Below, one piece after another: positions 23,189 to 31,814 of a DNA stretch of 31,814 nt. A program made the position numbers and the translations under genes. The stretch covers positions 1-31,814 of the forward strand of contig DATFXL010000025.1 of NCBI GenBank assembly GCA_035316025.1. Reading direction: 5' to 3'. Numbering within the stretch: position 1 is the first letter of the stretch; each line of letters opens with the position of its first letter. The stretch comes from JALZAA01 sp035316025 (GTDB lineage Bacteria; Actinomycetota; Acidimicrobiia; IMCC26256; JACDBD01). The notes under the pieces were generated by a model. It ran no database searches. It had not been told where the DNA came from and saw nothing but the letters and a program-made list of their open reading frames with translations.

Positions 23189-23194
23189 TACACT
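23189..23194 (+). promoter_or_regulatory. Candidate -10 element (TACACT) for clpC
   Basis: TACACT predicts a start near 23201 and a leader of about 87 nt. No clear -35 and no ClgR-type box was found. The region 23111-23287 otherwise shows no gene. Confidence 0.35.
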
Positions 23195-23287
23195 GGCGAA
23201 GGAGTCTGCGTCCAGAGCCATTCTCAGCACCGAATGGGGTACGAGAGGATGCGGGCGATGAGACGGCTCCCGAGAGGCGGTTGACAG

Positions 23288-25789
<2,502 letters not shown>

Positions 25790-25847
25790 GCGTCCGCCCC
25801 GCCGGCGTCCCCGGCGCGGCGCGAGCTAATGCCAGACTCGCCGCCGG

Positions 25848-26585
25848 ATGCGCCGCCTCTCGTTCGCAGTCCTCGCCTGCGCGCTGTTGCTCGCGGGCTG
25901 CAAGGTCGACGCGACGCTGACGATCGCGGTGCACGACGATGGCGGCGGGACCGTGCGGGTGCGGGTCGCGGCCGACGCCGAGGCGGTACGGAACGCAGAG
26001 GCGGGCGGCGGGAAGCTCGAGGACCGCGTGCGCCTGGGTGATCTTCAAACCGCAGGGTGGACGGTGTCGCCGTGGCGGCGGACCTCGGACGGCGGTGCGA
26101 GCCTGACGCTGCGCAAGGACTTTGCCAACGCAGGCGAGCTCGCCGGCGTCATCGACGAGCTCAACGGCGCCAACGGCCCCCTGCGGAACGTGAAGCTCGC
26201 ACGGGACCGCGGCTTGGTAGCGACCGACTACGAGCTCAGCGGCGTCGCCGACCTGTCGCAGCTCACGGCGGGCGTCGCCGCCGACCCGGACGTCGTCGCC
26301 CAGCTCACCGCCCAGCGCGTCGATGTCGCCCAGGTCGAGCAGCGCCTCGCGCAGGAGATCAACGACGCGTTTCGTCTACGGATCAGGCTCGTTGCGCCGG
26401 GCGGCGACACGAAGGTGATCGACGCGACGCCGGGCAAGAGGGTGAGCCTGGCCACATCGACGTCGCAGCTCGACACGACCCGCGTCGCGCTCCTCGCCGT
26501 CGCCGTCGTTCTCGGCCTCGCCGGGGTAGTTCTCTTCGTCCGGGGCGAGCGGCGGTCACGCCGCCGGCGTCACCCGAGAGCTTGA
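25848..26585 (+). CDS. Probable lipoprotein with C-terminal membrane helix (LppM-like)
   Basis: A 245-aa exported protein. MRRLSFAVLACALLLAGCKV is a clear lipoprotein signal with lipobox LAGC and Cys18. The outside domain begins VDATLTIAVHDDGGGTVRVRV, a pattern seen in LppM-type lipoproteins of actinobacteria (a resemblance from memory, not a search). A run DLSQLTAGVAADPDVVAQLT follows. Near the end is a transmembrane helix (RVALLAVAVVLGLAGVVLFV) and a basic tail (RGERRSRRRRHPRA), so the protein should be fixed to the membrane at both ends. It lies 58 nt after clpC and before disA; in M. tuberculosis a lipoprotein gene (lpqE) also lies near disA. Function unknown. Confidence 0.82.
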   Translation: MRRLSFAVLACALLLAGCKVDATLTIAVHDDGGGTVRVRVAADAEAVRNAEAGGGKLEDRVRLGDLQTAGWTVSPWRRTSDGGASLTLRKDFANAGELAGVIDELNGANGPLRNVKLARDRGLVATDYELSGVADLSQLTAGVAADPDVVAQLTAQRVDVAQVEQRLAQEINDAFRLRIRLVAPGGDTKVIDATPGKRVSLATSTSQLDTTRVALLAVAVVLGLAGVVLFVRGERRSRRRRHPRA

Positions 26586-26675
26586 GCACCGTCGTGCGGT
26601 TCGCGCTGAAGATCTGGGACGCCTCGCTACCTCCCGGTCACGACGAGGCCTGACCCCCTGAGGGCACGGTCGGCA

Positions 26676-26688
26676 GCCCCGACGGGGC
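26676..26688 (+). terminator. Possible GC hairpin terminator after the lipoprotein gene
   Basis: GCCCC-GAC-GGGGC is a 5-bp stem within a longer GC-rich stretch (26670-26708). There is no T-run and the stem is short. The gap 26586-26746 shows no convincing gene. Confidence 0.25.
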
Positions 26689-26715
26689 CCCCGGGCCGCT
26701 GCGGGCCGTCCTTGG

Positions 26716-26721
26716 TATCGT
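26716..26721 (+). promoter_or_regulatory. -10 element (TATCGT) for disA
   Basis: TATCGT predicts transcription from about 26728, two bases before a 10-bp hairpin. Confidence 0.4.
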
Positions 26722-26729
26722 TTGATGTC

Positions 26730-26760
26730 TCTCGAACGGGTGGGCGGTGACCGTTCGAGA
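26730..26760 (+). other. 5' leader hairpin of the disA mRNA
   Basis: TCTCGAACGG (26730-26739) and CCGTTCGAGA (26751-26760) are perfect 10-bp arms around an 11-nt loop. The GGAGG ribosome binding site (26764-26768) begins 4 nt after it. As DNA the same sequence is a symmetric operator-like site. Confidence 0.55.
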
Positions 26761-26776
26761 CTTGGAGGATCCTGCG

Positions 26777-27850
26777 GTGCCCGCTCAACCACGCACAGAA
26801 GCCATGCTCGAGGCGCTTCGGCTCGTGGCGCCGGGGACCCTCCTCCGGGAGGGGTTGGATCGCATCCTGCAGGCGCGCATGGGTGCGCTCATCGTCGTGG
26901 GCGACGGCCCCGACGTCCTGCAGGTGTGCTCAGGGGGGTTCCTCCTCGACGCCGAGTTCACGCCCCAACGCCTCTCCGAGCTGGCGAAGATGGACGGCGC
27001 CATCATCCTGGCCTCGGACACGTCCCGCGTCGCGAGGGCCAACGTGCACCTCGTGCCCGACCCGAACATCCCGACGTCCGAGACCGGCACGCGCCACCGC
27101 ACTGCCGAGCGGGTCGGCCGCCAGATCGACGTCCCCGTCATCACCGTGTCCGAGGACATGTCCGTGGTCGCGGTGCATCGCCGCGGGCTGAAGCGCACCC
27201 TCGAGCCGATCCCGCGCGTGCTGGGCCGGGCCGATCGGGCCGTCCAGATCCTCGAGCGTTACCGGGTGCGGCTCGACGCCGTGAGCAACTCGCTGTCTGC
27301 CCTCGAGGTCGAGGACCTCGTCACCGTGCGGGACGTCGCCACCGTGCTGCAGCGGGCCGAGATGGTGCGCCGCATCGCCGAGGAGATCGAGGGCTACGTA
27401 ATCGAGCTCGGTGCGGACGGCCGGCTGGTGCTCCTGCAGCTCGAGGAGGCGATGGGCGGCGTCGAGGACGACCGCCGGCTCGTCGCCAAGGACTACTTCG
27501 TCGACGGACCCGACTGGACGCTCGTCGACGTCATGGTGAGGCTCGCCGACCTCGACACCGAGTCGCTGCTCGACCTGCGCGAGGTCGCCTCACTCCTCCA
27601 TCTCCCCGCTGACGTCAGCCTCGACGCGCCGATTCAGCCCCGCGGCTTCCGGCTCCTGCACAAGATCCCGCGCATCCCGGAGAGCGTCGCCGACCACGTC
27701 GTCGAGCGGTTCTCGAACCTGCAGAAGATCATGCGCGCCGGCGTGGCCGACCTCGTCGAGGTGGAAGGCGTCGGCGAGGCCCGTGCCCGGGCCATCAAGG
27801 AAGGCCTCTCGCGCCTGGCGGAGACGTCGATCCTCGAGCGCTACGTCTGA
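26777..27850 (+). CDS. disA: Diadenylate cyclase, DNA integrity scanning protein DisA
   Basis: Makes the second messenger c-di-AMP from two ATP and responds to branched DNA. The 357-aa protein has the DAC domain at the N-terminus with DGA (residues 73-75, KMDGAIILASD) and RHR (106-108, TGTRHRTAERV), both needed for catalysis. A helical spine follows, then a C-terminal helix-hairpin-helix DNA-binding region (VADLVEVEGVGEARARAIKE). GTG 26777 is chosen because GGAGG lies 8 nt upstream. The first in-frame GTG, 26747, lies inside the leader hairpin loop and has no proper ribosome binding site. radA, the usual partner upstream of disA, is not present between clpC and disA. Confidence 0.96.
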   Translation: MPAQPRTEAMLEALRLVAPGTLLREGLDRILQARMGALIVVGDGPDVLQVCSGGFLLDAEFTPQRLSELAKMDGAIILASDTSRVARANVHLVPDPNIPTSETGTRHRTAERVGRQIDVPVITVSEDMSVVAVHRRGLKRTLEPIPRVLGRADRAVQILERYRVRLDAVSNSLSALEVEDLVTVRDVATVLQRAEMVRRIAEEIEGYVIELGADGRLVLLQLEEAMGGVEDDRRLVAKDYFVDGPDWTLVDVMVRLADLDTESLLDLREVASLLHLPADVSLDAPIQPRGFRLLHKIPRIPESVADHVVERFSNLQKIMRAGVADLVEVEGVGEARARAIKEGLSRLAETSILERYV

Positions 27851-27853
27851 GGC

Positions 27854-28588
27854 ATGGGGGCCCTCGAAGTCGGACCGCACGAGGCGAGCTCCGAGCGCTT
27901 CGTCCTCGTCGCTCCGGACGGAACCCCTGTGGACGCGATCCACGCCGCACCGGCGGCATCGGCGGACGCCGGCGTCGTCGTGCACCCCGACATGCTCGGA
28001 GTCCGCGAGCTGTTCGACGACCTGTGCCGCCGGGTCGCGACTCACGGATTCGCCGTCGTGTGCGCAGAGCCCTTCGGCCACTTCCCGGTCGACGTCCGCG
28101 CCGGGGACGCCACCGTGCGCATGACACACATGAAGCAGATGGACGACGACGTCCAGCTCGGCGATCTCGCCGCCGCCGCCGACCTCCTCCGCGAACGCGA
28201 CCGGGTTGCACGCGTCTCGATCATCGGCTTCTGCATGGGCGCCATGTACACGCTCAAGGCCGCGGCCACGGGAGTGTTCGATCGTGCCGTGCCCTTCTAC
28301 GGGATGATCCGGGTGCCCGACGGCTGGCGCGGCCCAGCCCAGCGCGACGCGCTCGATACGGCCGGGCAAGTGTGCCCGACGCTGGCCATCTTCGGCGGCA
28401 AGGACCCGTGGGTCCCGCTCGACGACGTCGAGGCGTTGCGCGCCGCTTGGCGCGATCGGGACGACTGCGAGATCGTCCTGTACCCCGACGCCGACCACGG
28501 CTTCGTCCACGGGATCGAGCGCCCCGCTCACCGCCCCGACGACGCCGCCGACGCCTGGCGCCGAGCGCTCGCGTTTCTTCGCCGGTAG
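27854..28588 (+). CDS. Dienelactone hydrolase family protein
   Basis: A 244-aa alpha/beta hydrolase. The nucleophile is Cys127 in VSIIGFCMGAMYTLKAA, the GxCxG form typical of dienelactone hydrolases. The Asp (FGGKDPWVPLDDVEAL) and His (YPDADHGFVHG) complete the triad, and GVVVHPDMLGVRELFDDLCR is the usual substrate-side segment. The start codon lies 3 nt after the disA stop codon, so it is probably co-transcribed with disA. No aromatic-degradation genes are near, so the true substrate is unknown. Family call is strong. Confidence 0.88.
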   Translation: MGALEVGPHEASSERFVLVAPDGTPVDAIHAAPAASADAGVVVHPDMLGVRELFDDLCRRVATHGFAVVCAEPFGHFPVDVRAGDATVRMTHMKQMDDDVQLGDLAAAADLLRERDRVARVSIIGFCMGAMYTLKAAATGVFDRAVPFYGMIRVPDGWRGPAQRDALDTAGQVCPTLAIFGGKDPWVPLDDVEALRAAWRDRDDCEIVLYPDADHGFVHGIERPAHRPDDAADAWRRALAFLRR

Positions 28589-28639
28589 GTCGCGGCAAGT
28601 TCCTCGTCTCAGCACCGGTCGCGCGCGCAGAGGAGGCGT

Positions 28640-28785
28640 CGGGTGCACCCGGGCGATGCGTGTCGGGCAGTCCCGGCCCGCCCGGTCGAGACCCAGGTCG
28701 GAGACCCGAGCCGAGCGGAGCGAGGCGAGCCGGGGATCGGCCGGATCAGCGGTGCCGGCCCGGACGCATCAGTCCGGTGCACCCG
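28640..28785. repeat. Imperfect inverted-repeat element between convergent genes
   Basis: The left arm 28640-28661 (CGGGTGCACC-n5-GATGCGT) and right arm 28764-28785 (ACGCATC-n5-GGTGCACCCG) are inverted copies matching at 18 of 22 positions. Each contains the palindrome GGTGCACC. Inside lie a direct repeat (GGTCGAGACCC / GGTCGGAGACCC at 28684-28705) and a further stem CCGGAC/GTCCGG (28760-28765/28772-28777). The element fills the 204-bp gap between the convergent hydrolase and Crp-family genes, which otherwise holds no gene. It may be a bidirectional terminator or a REP/MITE-like sequence. Confidence 0.5.
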
Positions 28786-28792
28786 GGGCCGG

Positions 28793-29458
28793 TCACACCG
28801 TCGCGCGGTCCTCCAGCGCGGGGCGGTCGAGGAACTTGTACCGACCGCGGCCCTTCACTTCGAGCCAGCCGAGGCGGGCGAAGAGCGCGAGGGCCTTGTT
28901 GACGCGTTCGCGGGAGGCGCCGACCATGCCGGCAAGCTCCTCTTGGGTGACGGGGAGCTTGAACTCGTCGTCGCTGCCGGCGAGCTCGAGGAGGCGCTTG
29001 GCAGTCCGGCCGGGGACGTCGAGGAAGACGGCGTCGGCCAAGGCCTCGTCAGTGGCGCGCAACCACCGGGCGAGCAGGCGGGTGACGGTCCAGAGGAGCT
29101 CCGGTCTCGCTTGGAGCACCTCGCGCACGGGGTCGTACTCGAGGACGACGACGCGCGATTCGGTGAGCGCGCGAGCGTCGGCGGAGCGGACGACGCCGTC
29201 GAACAGCGGCAGCTCGCCGAACATCGCGCCGTTCTCGAGCACGGCGAGTACGGATTCGCGGCCGTCGGGCGCCTTCGTCGCGATCGCGATCCGGCCCTGC
29301 TCGATCACGAACAGCTCGCTGGCGAGGTCGCCCTGGCTGAAGAGCAGTTCGTTGCGCTCGTACGTGCGTGCCGTCGCTTGACTGCGCAAAGCGGTGAGCA
29401 CGTCGGCGGGCAACGCCGTGAACAGCTCGGTCGTGTCGAGCAACGGTCGCTCGGGCAA
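28793..29458 (-). CDS. Crp/Fnr-family transcriptional regulator
   Basis: A 221-aa regulator of the cyclic-nucleotide-responsive family. The N-terminal beta-barrel has LLFSQGDLASELFVIEQGRI and the phosphate-binding cassette MFGELPLFDGVVRSADARAL, with Arg-Ser where cAMP phosphate is held in Crp. The long dimer helix follows (ELLWTVTRLLARWLRATDEA) and then a winged helix-turn-helix (LPVTQEELAGMVGASRERVN, ending RGRYKFLDRP). It has no Fnr-type Cys cluster. TTG 29458 is chosen because AGGAGG lies 11 nt upstream; GTG 29470 abuts the ribosome binding site and is the alternative. It is transcribed away from carD and may control it or itself. Confidence 0.88.
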   Translation of the reverse strand: MPERPLLDTTELFTALPADVLTALRSQATARTYERNELLFSQGDLASELFVIEQGRIAIATKAPDGRESVLAVLENGAMFGELPLFDGVVRSADARALTESRVVVLEYDPVREVLQARPELLWTVTRLLARWLRATDEALADAVFLDVPGRTAKRLLELAGSDDEFKLPVTQEELAGMVGASRERVNKALALFARLGWLEVKGRGRYKFLDRPALEDRATV

Positions 29459-29493
29459 CAGACCCCGCACCTCCTCTGTCCGTCGGCGCTTCG

Positions 29494-29499
29494 AGGCTA
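29494..29499 (-). promoter_or_regulatory. -10 element (TAGCCT) of the Crp-family gene
   Basis: Read on the minus strand, TAGCCT predicts a start near 29487 and a short leader carrying GAGGAGG. The carD -10 box is 33 bp away on the other strand, so the two promoters are back to back. Confidence 0.4.
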
Positions 29500-29531
29500 C
29501 TGCGACTGCGGGATGTCGAGAGAGGTTCTGA

Positions 29532-29537
29532 TATTCT
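29532..29537 (+). promoter_or_regulatory. -10 element (TATTCT) of carD
   Basis: TATTCT predicts a start near 29544 and a leader of about 35 nt ending in AGGAG 5 nt before the ATG. No clear -35 was found. Confidence 0.4.
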
Positions 29538-29578
29538 TGTGGTTCCGCGTCGTTCTCCTTCCGCCTCTCAGGAGTCTC

Positions 29579-30061
29579 ATGTCCTTTCGCGTTGGTGACA
29601 AGGTCGTCTATCCGCACCACGGAGCGGCCGTCATCGAGAAGAAGGAGAAGAAGGACGTCTTCGGCGAGAGGAAGGACTACCTGATCCTCCGCCTCGCTTA
29701 CGGCGACCTGACCCTGATGGTCCCGGCCGACAACGCCGAGGACATCGGGCTGCGCGACGTGATCAACGACGAAGAGGTCGAGGAGGTGTTCGCCGTCCTC
29801 CGCAAGAAGGAGGCGCGGATGCCGACGAACTGGTCCCGTCGGTTCAAGAACCACGTCGAGAAGCTGAAGAGTGGCGACATCTACCAGGTCGCCGAGGTGG
29901 TCCGGAACCTCTCGATCCGCGAGAACGACAAGGGCCTGTCGGCAGGAGAGAAGCGGATGCTGGCCAAGGCCCGCCAGATCCTCGTCTCCGAGCTCACCTT
30001 CGCCCTCAACGTCGACGAGGTAGCCGCCGAGGCGCGTCTCGACAAGGCCCTCGGCAAATAG
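29579..30061 (+). CDS. carD: CarD/CdnL-family RNA polymerase-binding regulator
   Basis: Binds the beta subunit of RNA polymerase and stabilises open promoter complexes at rRNA and many housekeeping promoters; essential in mycobacteria. The 160-aa protein opens with the RNAP-interaction (Tudor-like) domain MSFRVGDKVVYPHHGAAVIE followed by KDYLILRLAYGDLTLMVPAD. It continues with the helical DNA-binding domain, including the conserved Trp (MPTNWSRRFKNHVEKLKSGD) and KGLSAGEKRMLAKARQILV. The order carD-ispD-ispF-cysS matches M. tuberculosis. An ATG with AGGAG at 5 nt fixes the start. Confidence 0.96.
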   Translation: MSFRVGDKVVYPHHGAAVIEKKEKKDVFGERKDYLILRLAYGDLTLMVPADNAEDIGLRDVINDEEVEEVFAVLRKKEARMPTNWSRRFKNHVEKLKSGDIYQVAEVVRNLSIRENDKGLSAGEKRMLAKARQILVSELTFALNVDEVAAEARLDKALGK

Positions 30062-30116
30062 GGGTTCTCACCGGCGCCGAGCGACGGTCAGAAACGCATC
30101 ATGCAAACTTGACGGC

Positions 30117-30764
30117 ATGACCACGTCGGGCATCGTCGTCGCCGCCGGGGCCGGGACCCGCTTCGGGGTGCCAAAGCAGTTCGAGACGGTCGCGGGCAGC
30201 CGCCTCGTGGATCGCGCCCTCGAAGCCGCCGCGTTCGTGTGCGACGAGATTGTCGTCGTGCTCCCGGGCGGCGTCGTATGGGACGGCCGTCCCGTCGCCG
30301 CCGCCGTGCCCGGCGGGGTGACGCGCTCGGCGTCGGTGCGGGTGGGCCTCGACGCGATCGCGGGCTCGGCGACCGTCGTGGTCGTGCACGACGCCGCCCG
30401 CCCACTCGCGACGCCGGCGTTGTTCGACGCCGTGGTCGCCGCCGTTCATTCCGGCGCCGACGCCGCCGTGCCCGGGCTCCCCATCTCGGACACCGTCAAG
30501 CGCGTCGAGGGCGACCACGTTCTCGGGACCATCGCACGCGACGACCTGATCGCGGTGCAGACGCCGCAGGCGTTCCGGGCCGACGCGCTGCGTGCCGCGC
30601 ATACCGCCACTGTCGATGCGACCGACGACGCCGCGCTCGTGGAGGCCGCCGGCGGCAAGGTCGTCGTGGTGGCGGGCGATCCGCGCAACCTCAAGGTCAC
30701 GACGCCGGCGGATCTCGTCGTCGCGGCCGCCCTGCTCACGCCGGCGTCCGAGGATCACCGGTGA
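30117..30764 (+). CDS. ispD: 2-C-methyl-D-erythritol 4-phosphate cytidylyltransferase
   Basis: Third step of the MEP isoprenoid pathway: CTP plus MEP to CDP-ME. The 215-aa protein shows the nucleotide-binding GIVVAAGAGTRFGVPKQF, the VHDAARPL motif, AVPGLPISDTVKRV, AVQTPQAFRADAL and the final NLKVTTPADLVVA. CAAACT lies 7 nt before the ATG, close to a leaderless -10 box, and no Shine-Dalgarno sequence is seen. Its stop codon overlaps ispF by 4 nt. The pathway product feeds the polyprenyl synthase encoded at 22-23 kb. Confidence 0.96.
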   Translation: MTTSGIVVAAGAGTRFGVPKQFETVAGSRLVDRALEAAAFVCDEIVVVLPGGVVWDGRPVAAAVPGGVTRSASVRVGLDAIAGSATVVVVHDAARPLATPALFDAVVAAVHSGADAAVPGLPISDTVKRVEGDHVLGTIARDDLIAVQTPQAFRADALRAAHTATVDATDDAALVEAAGGKVVVVAGDPRNLKVTTPADLVVAAALLTPASEDHR

Positions 30765-31267
30765 CCATCTCGCGCGTCGGCCTCGGCTTCGACGCTCACC
30801 GGTTCGGCGACGACGGCGCGCTCGTGCTCGGCGGTGTCGAGCTCGAGGGCCCGGCGCTCGTGGGTCACTCCGACGCCGACGTCGTCGCCCACGGTGTCGC
30901 CGACGCACTCCTCGGCGCAGCCGGGTTGCCCGATCTCGGGTCACTGTTCCCGGCCGGCGACGAGCGCTACCGCGACGCGTCCTCGATCGGGCTGCTGCGC
31001 GACGTCGCCGGTCGCGTGTCGGCGGCGCGCTGGCGGCTCGGCAACGTCGACGTCGTCGTTGCCGCGGAGCGGCCGTCGCTCGCGCCGCACCTGCGCCAGA
31101 TCACGAGCAACATTTCGCGCGCGCTGCTCGCGCTGTTCCCGTCGCCCGGCGCGCAGAACCTTGTTTCGGTGAAGCCGAAGCGGGGGGAGGGTCTCGGCTC
31201 GATCGGACGGGGCGAGGGAATTGCAGTCTGGGCCGTCGCCCTCCTCGATAGCTTCGAGGAAGGATGA
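30761..31267 (+). CDS. ispF: 2-C-methyl-D-erythritol 2,4-cyclodiphosphate synthase
   Basis: Cyclises CDP-ME 2-phosphate in the MEP pathway. The 168-aa protein keeps the metal ligands Asp11, His13 (GLGFDAHRF) and His44 (HSDADVVAHG), and the GRGEGIAVWA ending. Two places differ from the usual pattern: DIGxxFPDTD reads DLGSLFPAGD, and the CDP-binding loop KATTTE reads KPKRGE. The Glu of that loop is kept but the Thr residues are replaced by Lys, Arg and Gly. GTG 30761 overlaps the ispD stop codon, and the stop codon overlaps the cysS ATG by 4 nt. Confidence 0.94.
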   Translation: MTISRVGLGFDAHRFGDDGALVLGGVELEGPALVGHSDADVVAHGVADALLGAAGLPDLGSLFPAGDERYRDASSIGLLRDVAGRVSAARWRLGNVDVVVAAERPSLAPHLRQITSNISRALLALFPSPGAQNLVSVKPKRGEGLGSIGRGEGIAVWAVALLDSFEEG

Positions 31268-31814
31268 TCCGTCTCCACGACACGCTCTCGCGGGAACGGG
31301 TCGAGCTCGTCCCTCGTGATCCCGGGCGGATCTCGATCTACGTCTGCGGTCCCACGGTGTACGAGGTGCCGCACGTCGGGCACGGCCGCGCCGCGCTCGT
31401 GTTCGACGTCATCCGCAGGTATCTCGAGTGGCGCGGGTACGACGTCGAGTTCGTCAGCAACATCACCGACGTCGAGGACAAGATCATTGCCCGCGCCGCC
31501 GAGGAGGGCAGCACGGAGCCGGAAGTCGCGCAGCGCTACGAGTCGGCGTACTGGGCGGAGATGGACAGGCTCGGCGTCCGCCGCCCCGATTCGCTGCCGC
31601 GCGCGACCGCGTACATCGACCGGATGGTGAAGCTCATCGGCGAGCTGGTCGACTCCGGTCGGGCGTACGTGGTCGAGGGGCAGGGCGTGTACTTCGACGT
31701 GATGTCCTTCCCGGAGTACGGCGAGCTCGCGCACCGTCGGCTCGACGATCTCCTCCAGTCGGCGGGCGCGCGCGTCGACGTCGACGAGCGCAAGCGCAAC
31801 CCGGTCGACTTCGC
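31264..31814 (+). CDS. cysS: Cysteinyl-tRNA synthetase, 3'-truncated by the window edge
   Basis: Charges tRNA-Cys. The first 183 residues are in view: MIRLHDTLSRERVELVPRDP, the zinc Cys in ISIYVCGPTVYEVPHVGHGR with the class I HIGH motif as HVGH, then VEFVSNITDVEDKIIARAAE and YVVEGQGVYFDV. The KMSKS loop lies beyond the window. The mycothiol ligase MshC is a CysS paralogue, but the position after ispF and the SNITDVEDKI segment fit CysS. It is coupled to ispF by an ATGA overlap. Confidence 0.95.
   Translation, partial: MIRLHDTLSRERVELVPRDPGRISIYVCGPTVYEVPHVGHGRAALVFDVIRRYLEWRGYDVEFVSNITDVEDKIIARAAEEGSTEPEVAQRYESAYWAEMDRLGVRRPDSLPRATAYIDRMVKLIGELVDSGRAYVVEGQGVYFDVMSFPEYGELAHRRLDDLLQSAGARVDVDERKRNPVDF

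Noticed and set aside
23111..23287. A ClgR-binding box upstream of clpC
   Set aside because: CCGCGAAAGC near 23130 is only a partial match with the wrong spacing.
26586..26746. A short gene between the lipoprotein and disA (ending VRFALKIWDASLPPGHDEA)
   Set aside because: No ribosome binding site, too short, and no recognisable pattern; treated as intergenic.
26730..26760. A LexA (SOS) box before disA
   Set aside because: The half-sites TCGAAC and GTTCGA are there, but 15 bp apart; the actinobacterial box needs 4 bp between them.
28643..29578. N-terminal extension of CarD from an in-frame GTG at 28643
   Set aside because: It would read through the antisense of the Crp-family gene; the ATG at 29579 has AGGAG at 5 nt and gives a normal 160-aa CarD.

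Overview
The window is a stretch of high-GC chromosome (roughly 70 % by eye) from an actinobacterium. Three things support this: the gene order, the codon use, and promoters of the form TAnnnT placed 6-8 nt in front of start codons (leaderless mRNAs). From memory, the order DUF2342 protease - tilS - hpt - ftsH - folE - folP - folB - folK - DUF2520 - panC - panD - (nadB - nadC) - coaX - lysS ... clpC ... disA ... carD - ispD - ispF - cysS closely parallels the conserved Mycobacterium/Streptomyces core region (ftsH-folEPBK-panCD-coaX-lysS-clpC1 and carD-ispDF-cysS of M. tuberculosis). Several mycobacterial members of that region are missing here (lsr2, the DUF3180 gene, radA next to disA). A deep-branching, probably uncultured lineage such as Acidimicrobiia is my guess; this is inference. 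I see no mobile element, phage gene, CRISPR array or compositional island.

Layout. 1-1640: end of tmk, then holB. 1715-1787: tRNA-Thr(CGU). 1924-2432: a small Rpf-like muralytic lipoprotein with a structured leader and a long terminator hairpin. 2521-3367: SigR/SigH-type ECF sigma factor with its zinc anti-sigma factor. 3445-4751: a small membrane protein coupled to a DUF2342 zinc metalloprotease-like protein. 4836-7116: response regulator, tilS, hpt. 7171-12413: ftsH and a folate operon (folE, folP, a degenerate tyrosine-phosphatase-like gene, folB, folK). 12453-14559: DUF2520 Rossmann protein, panC, panD. 14666-21104: nadB, nadC, coaX, lysS, an atypical SDR and a degenerate acyltransferase-like gene, mostly with 4-nt or 1-nt overlaps. 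21231-23052: alpha/beta hydrolase, convergent with a polyprenyl diphosphate synthase. 23288-28588: clpC, a membrane-anchored lipoprotein, disA, a dienelactone hydrolase-like gene. 28793-30061: a Crp-family regulator divergent from carD. 30117-31814: ispD, ispF and the 5' part of cysS.

How it fits together. Most genes are housekeeping: cofactor supply (folate, pantothenate/CoA, NAD, isoprenoids), tRNA charging and modification, protein quality control (FtsH, ClpC) and stress or global regulation (ECF sigma, CarD, Crp, c-di-AMP from DisA). The unusual points are small. They are a phosphatase-like fold with its catalytic Cys replaced by His inside the folate operon, an SDR/acyltransferase pair that both lack canonical catalytic residues, an extra N-terminal region on FolK, a three-copy intergenic repeat found immediately after stop codons, a 10-bp hairpin at the 5' end of the predicted disA mRNA, and a long imperfect inverted repeat between convergent genes. 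I did not find convincing evidence for a wholly new multi-gene system; the pseudo-phosphatase and the intergenic repeat family are the best candidates for follow-up.
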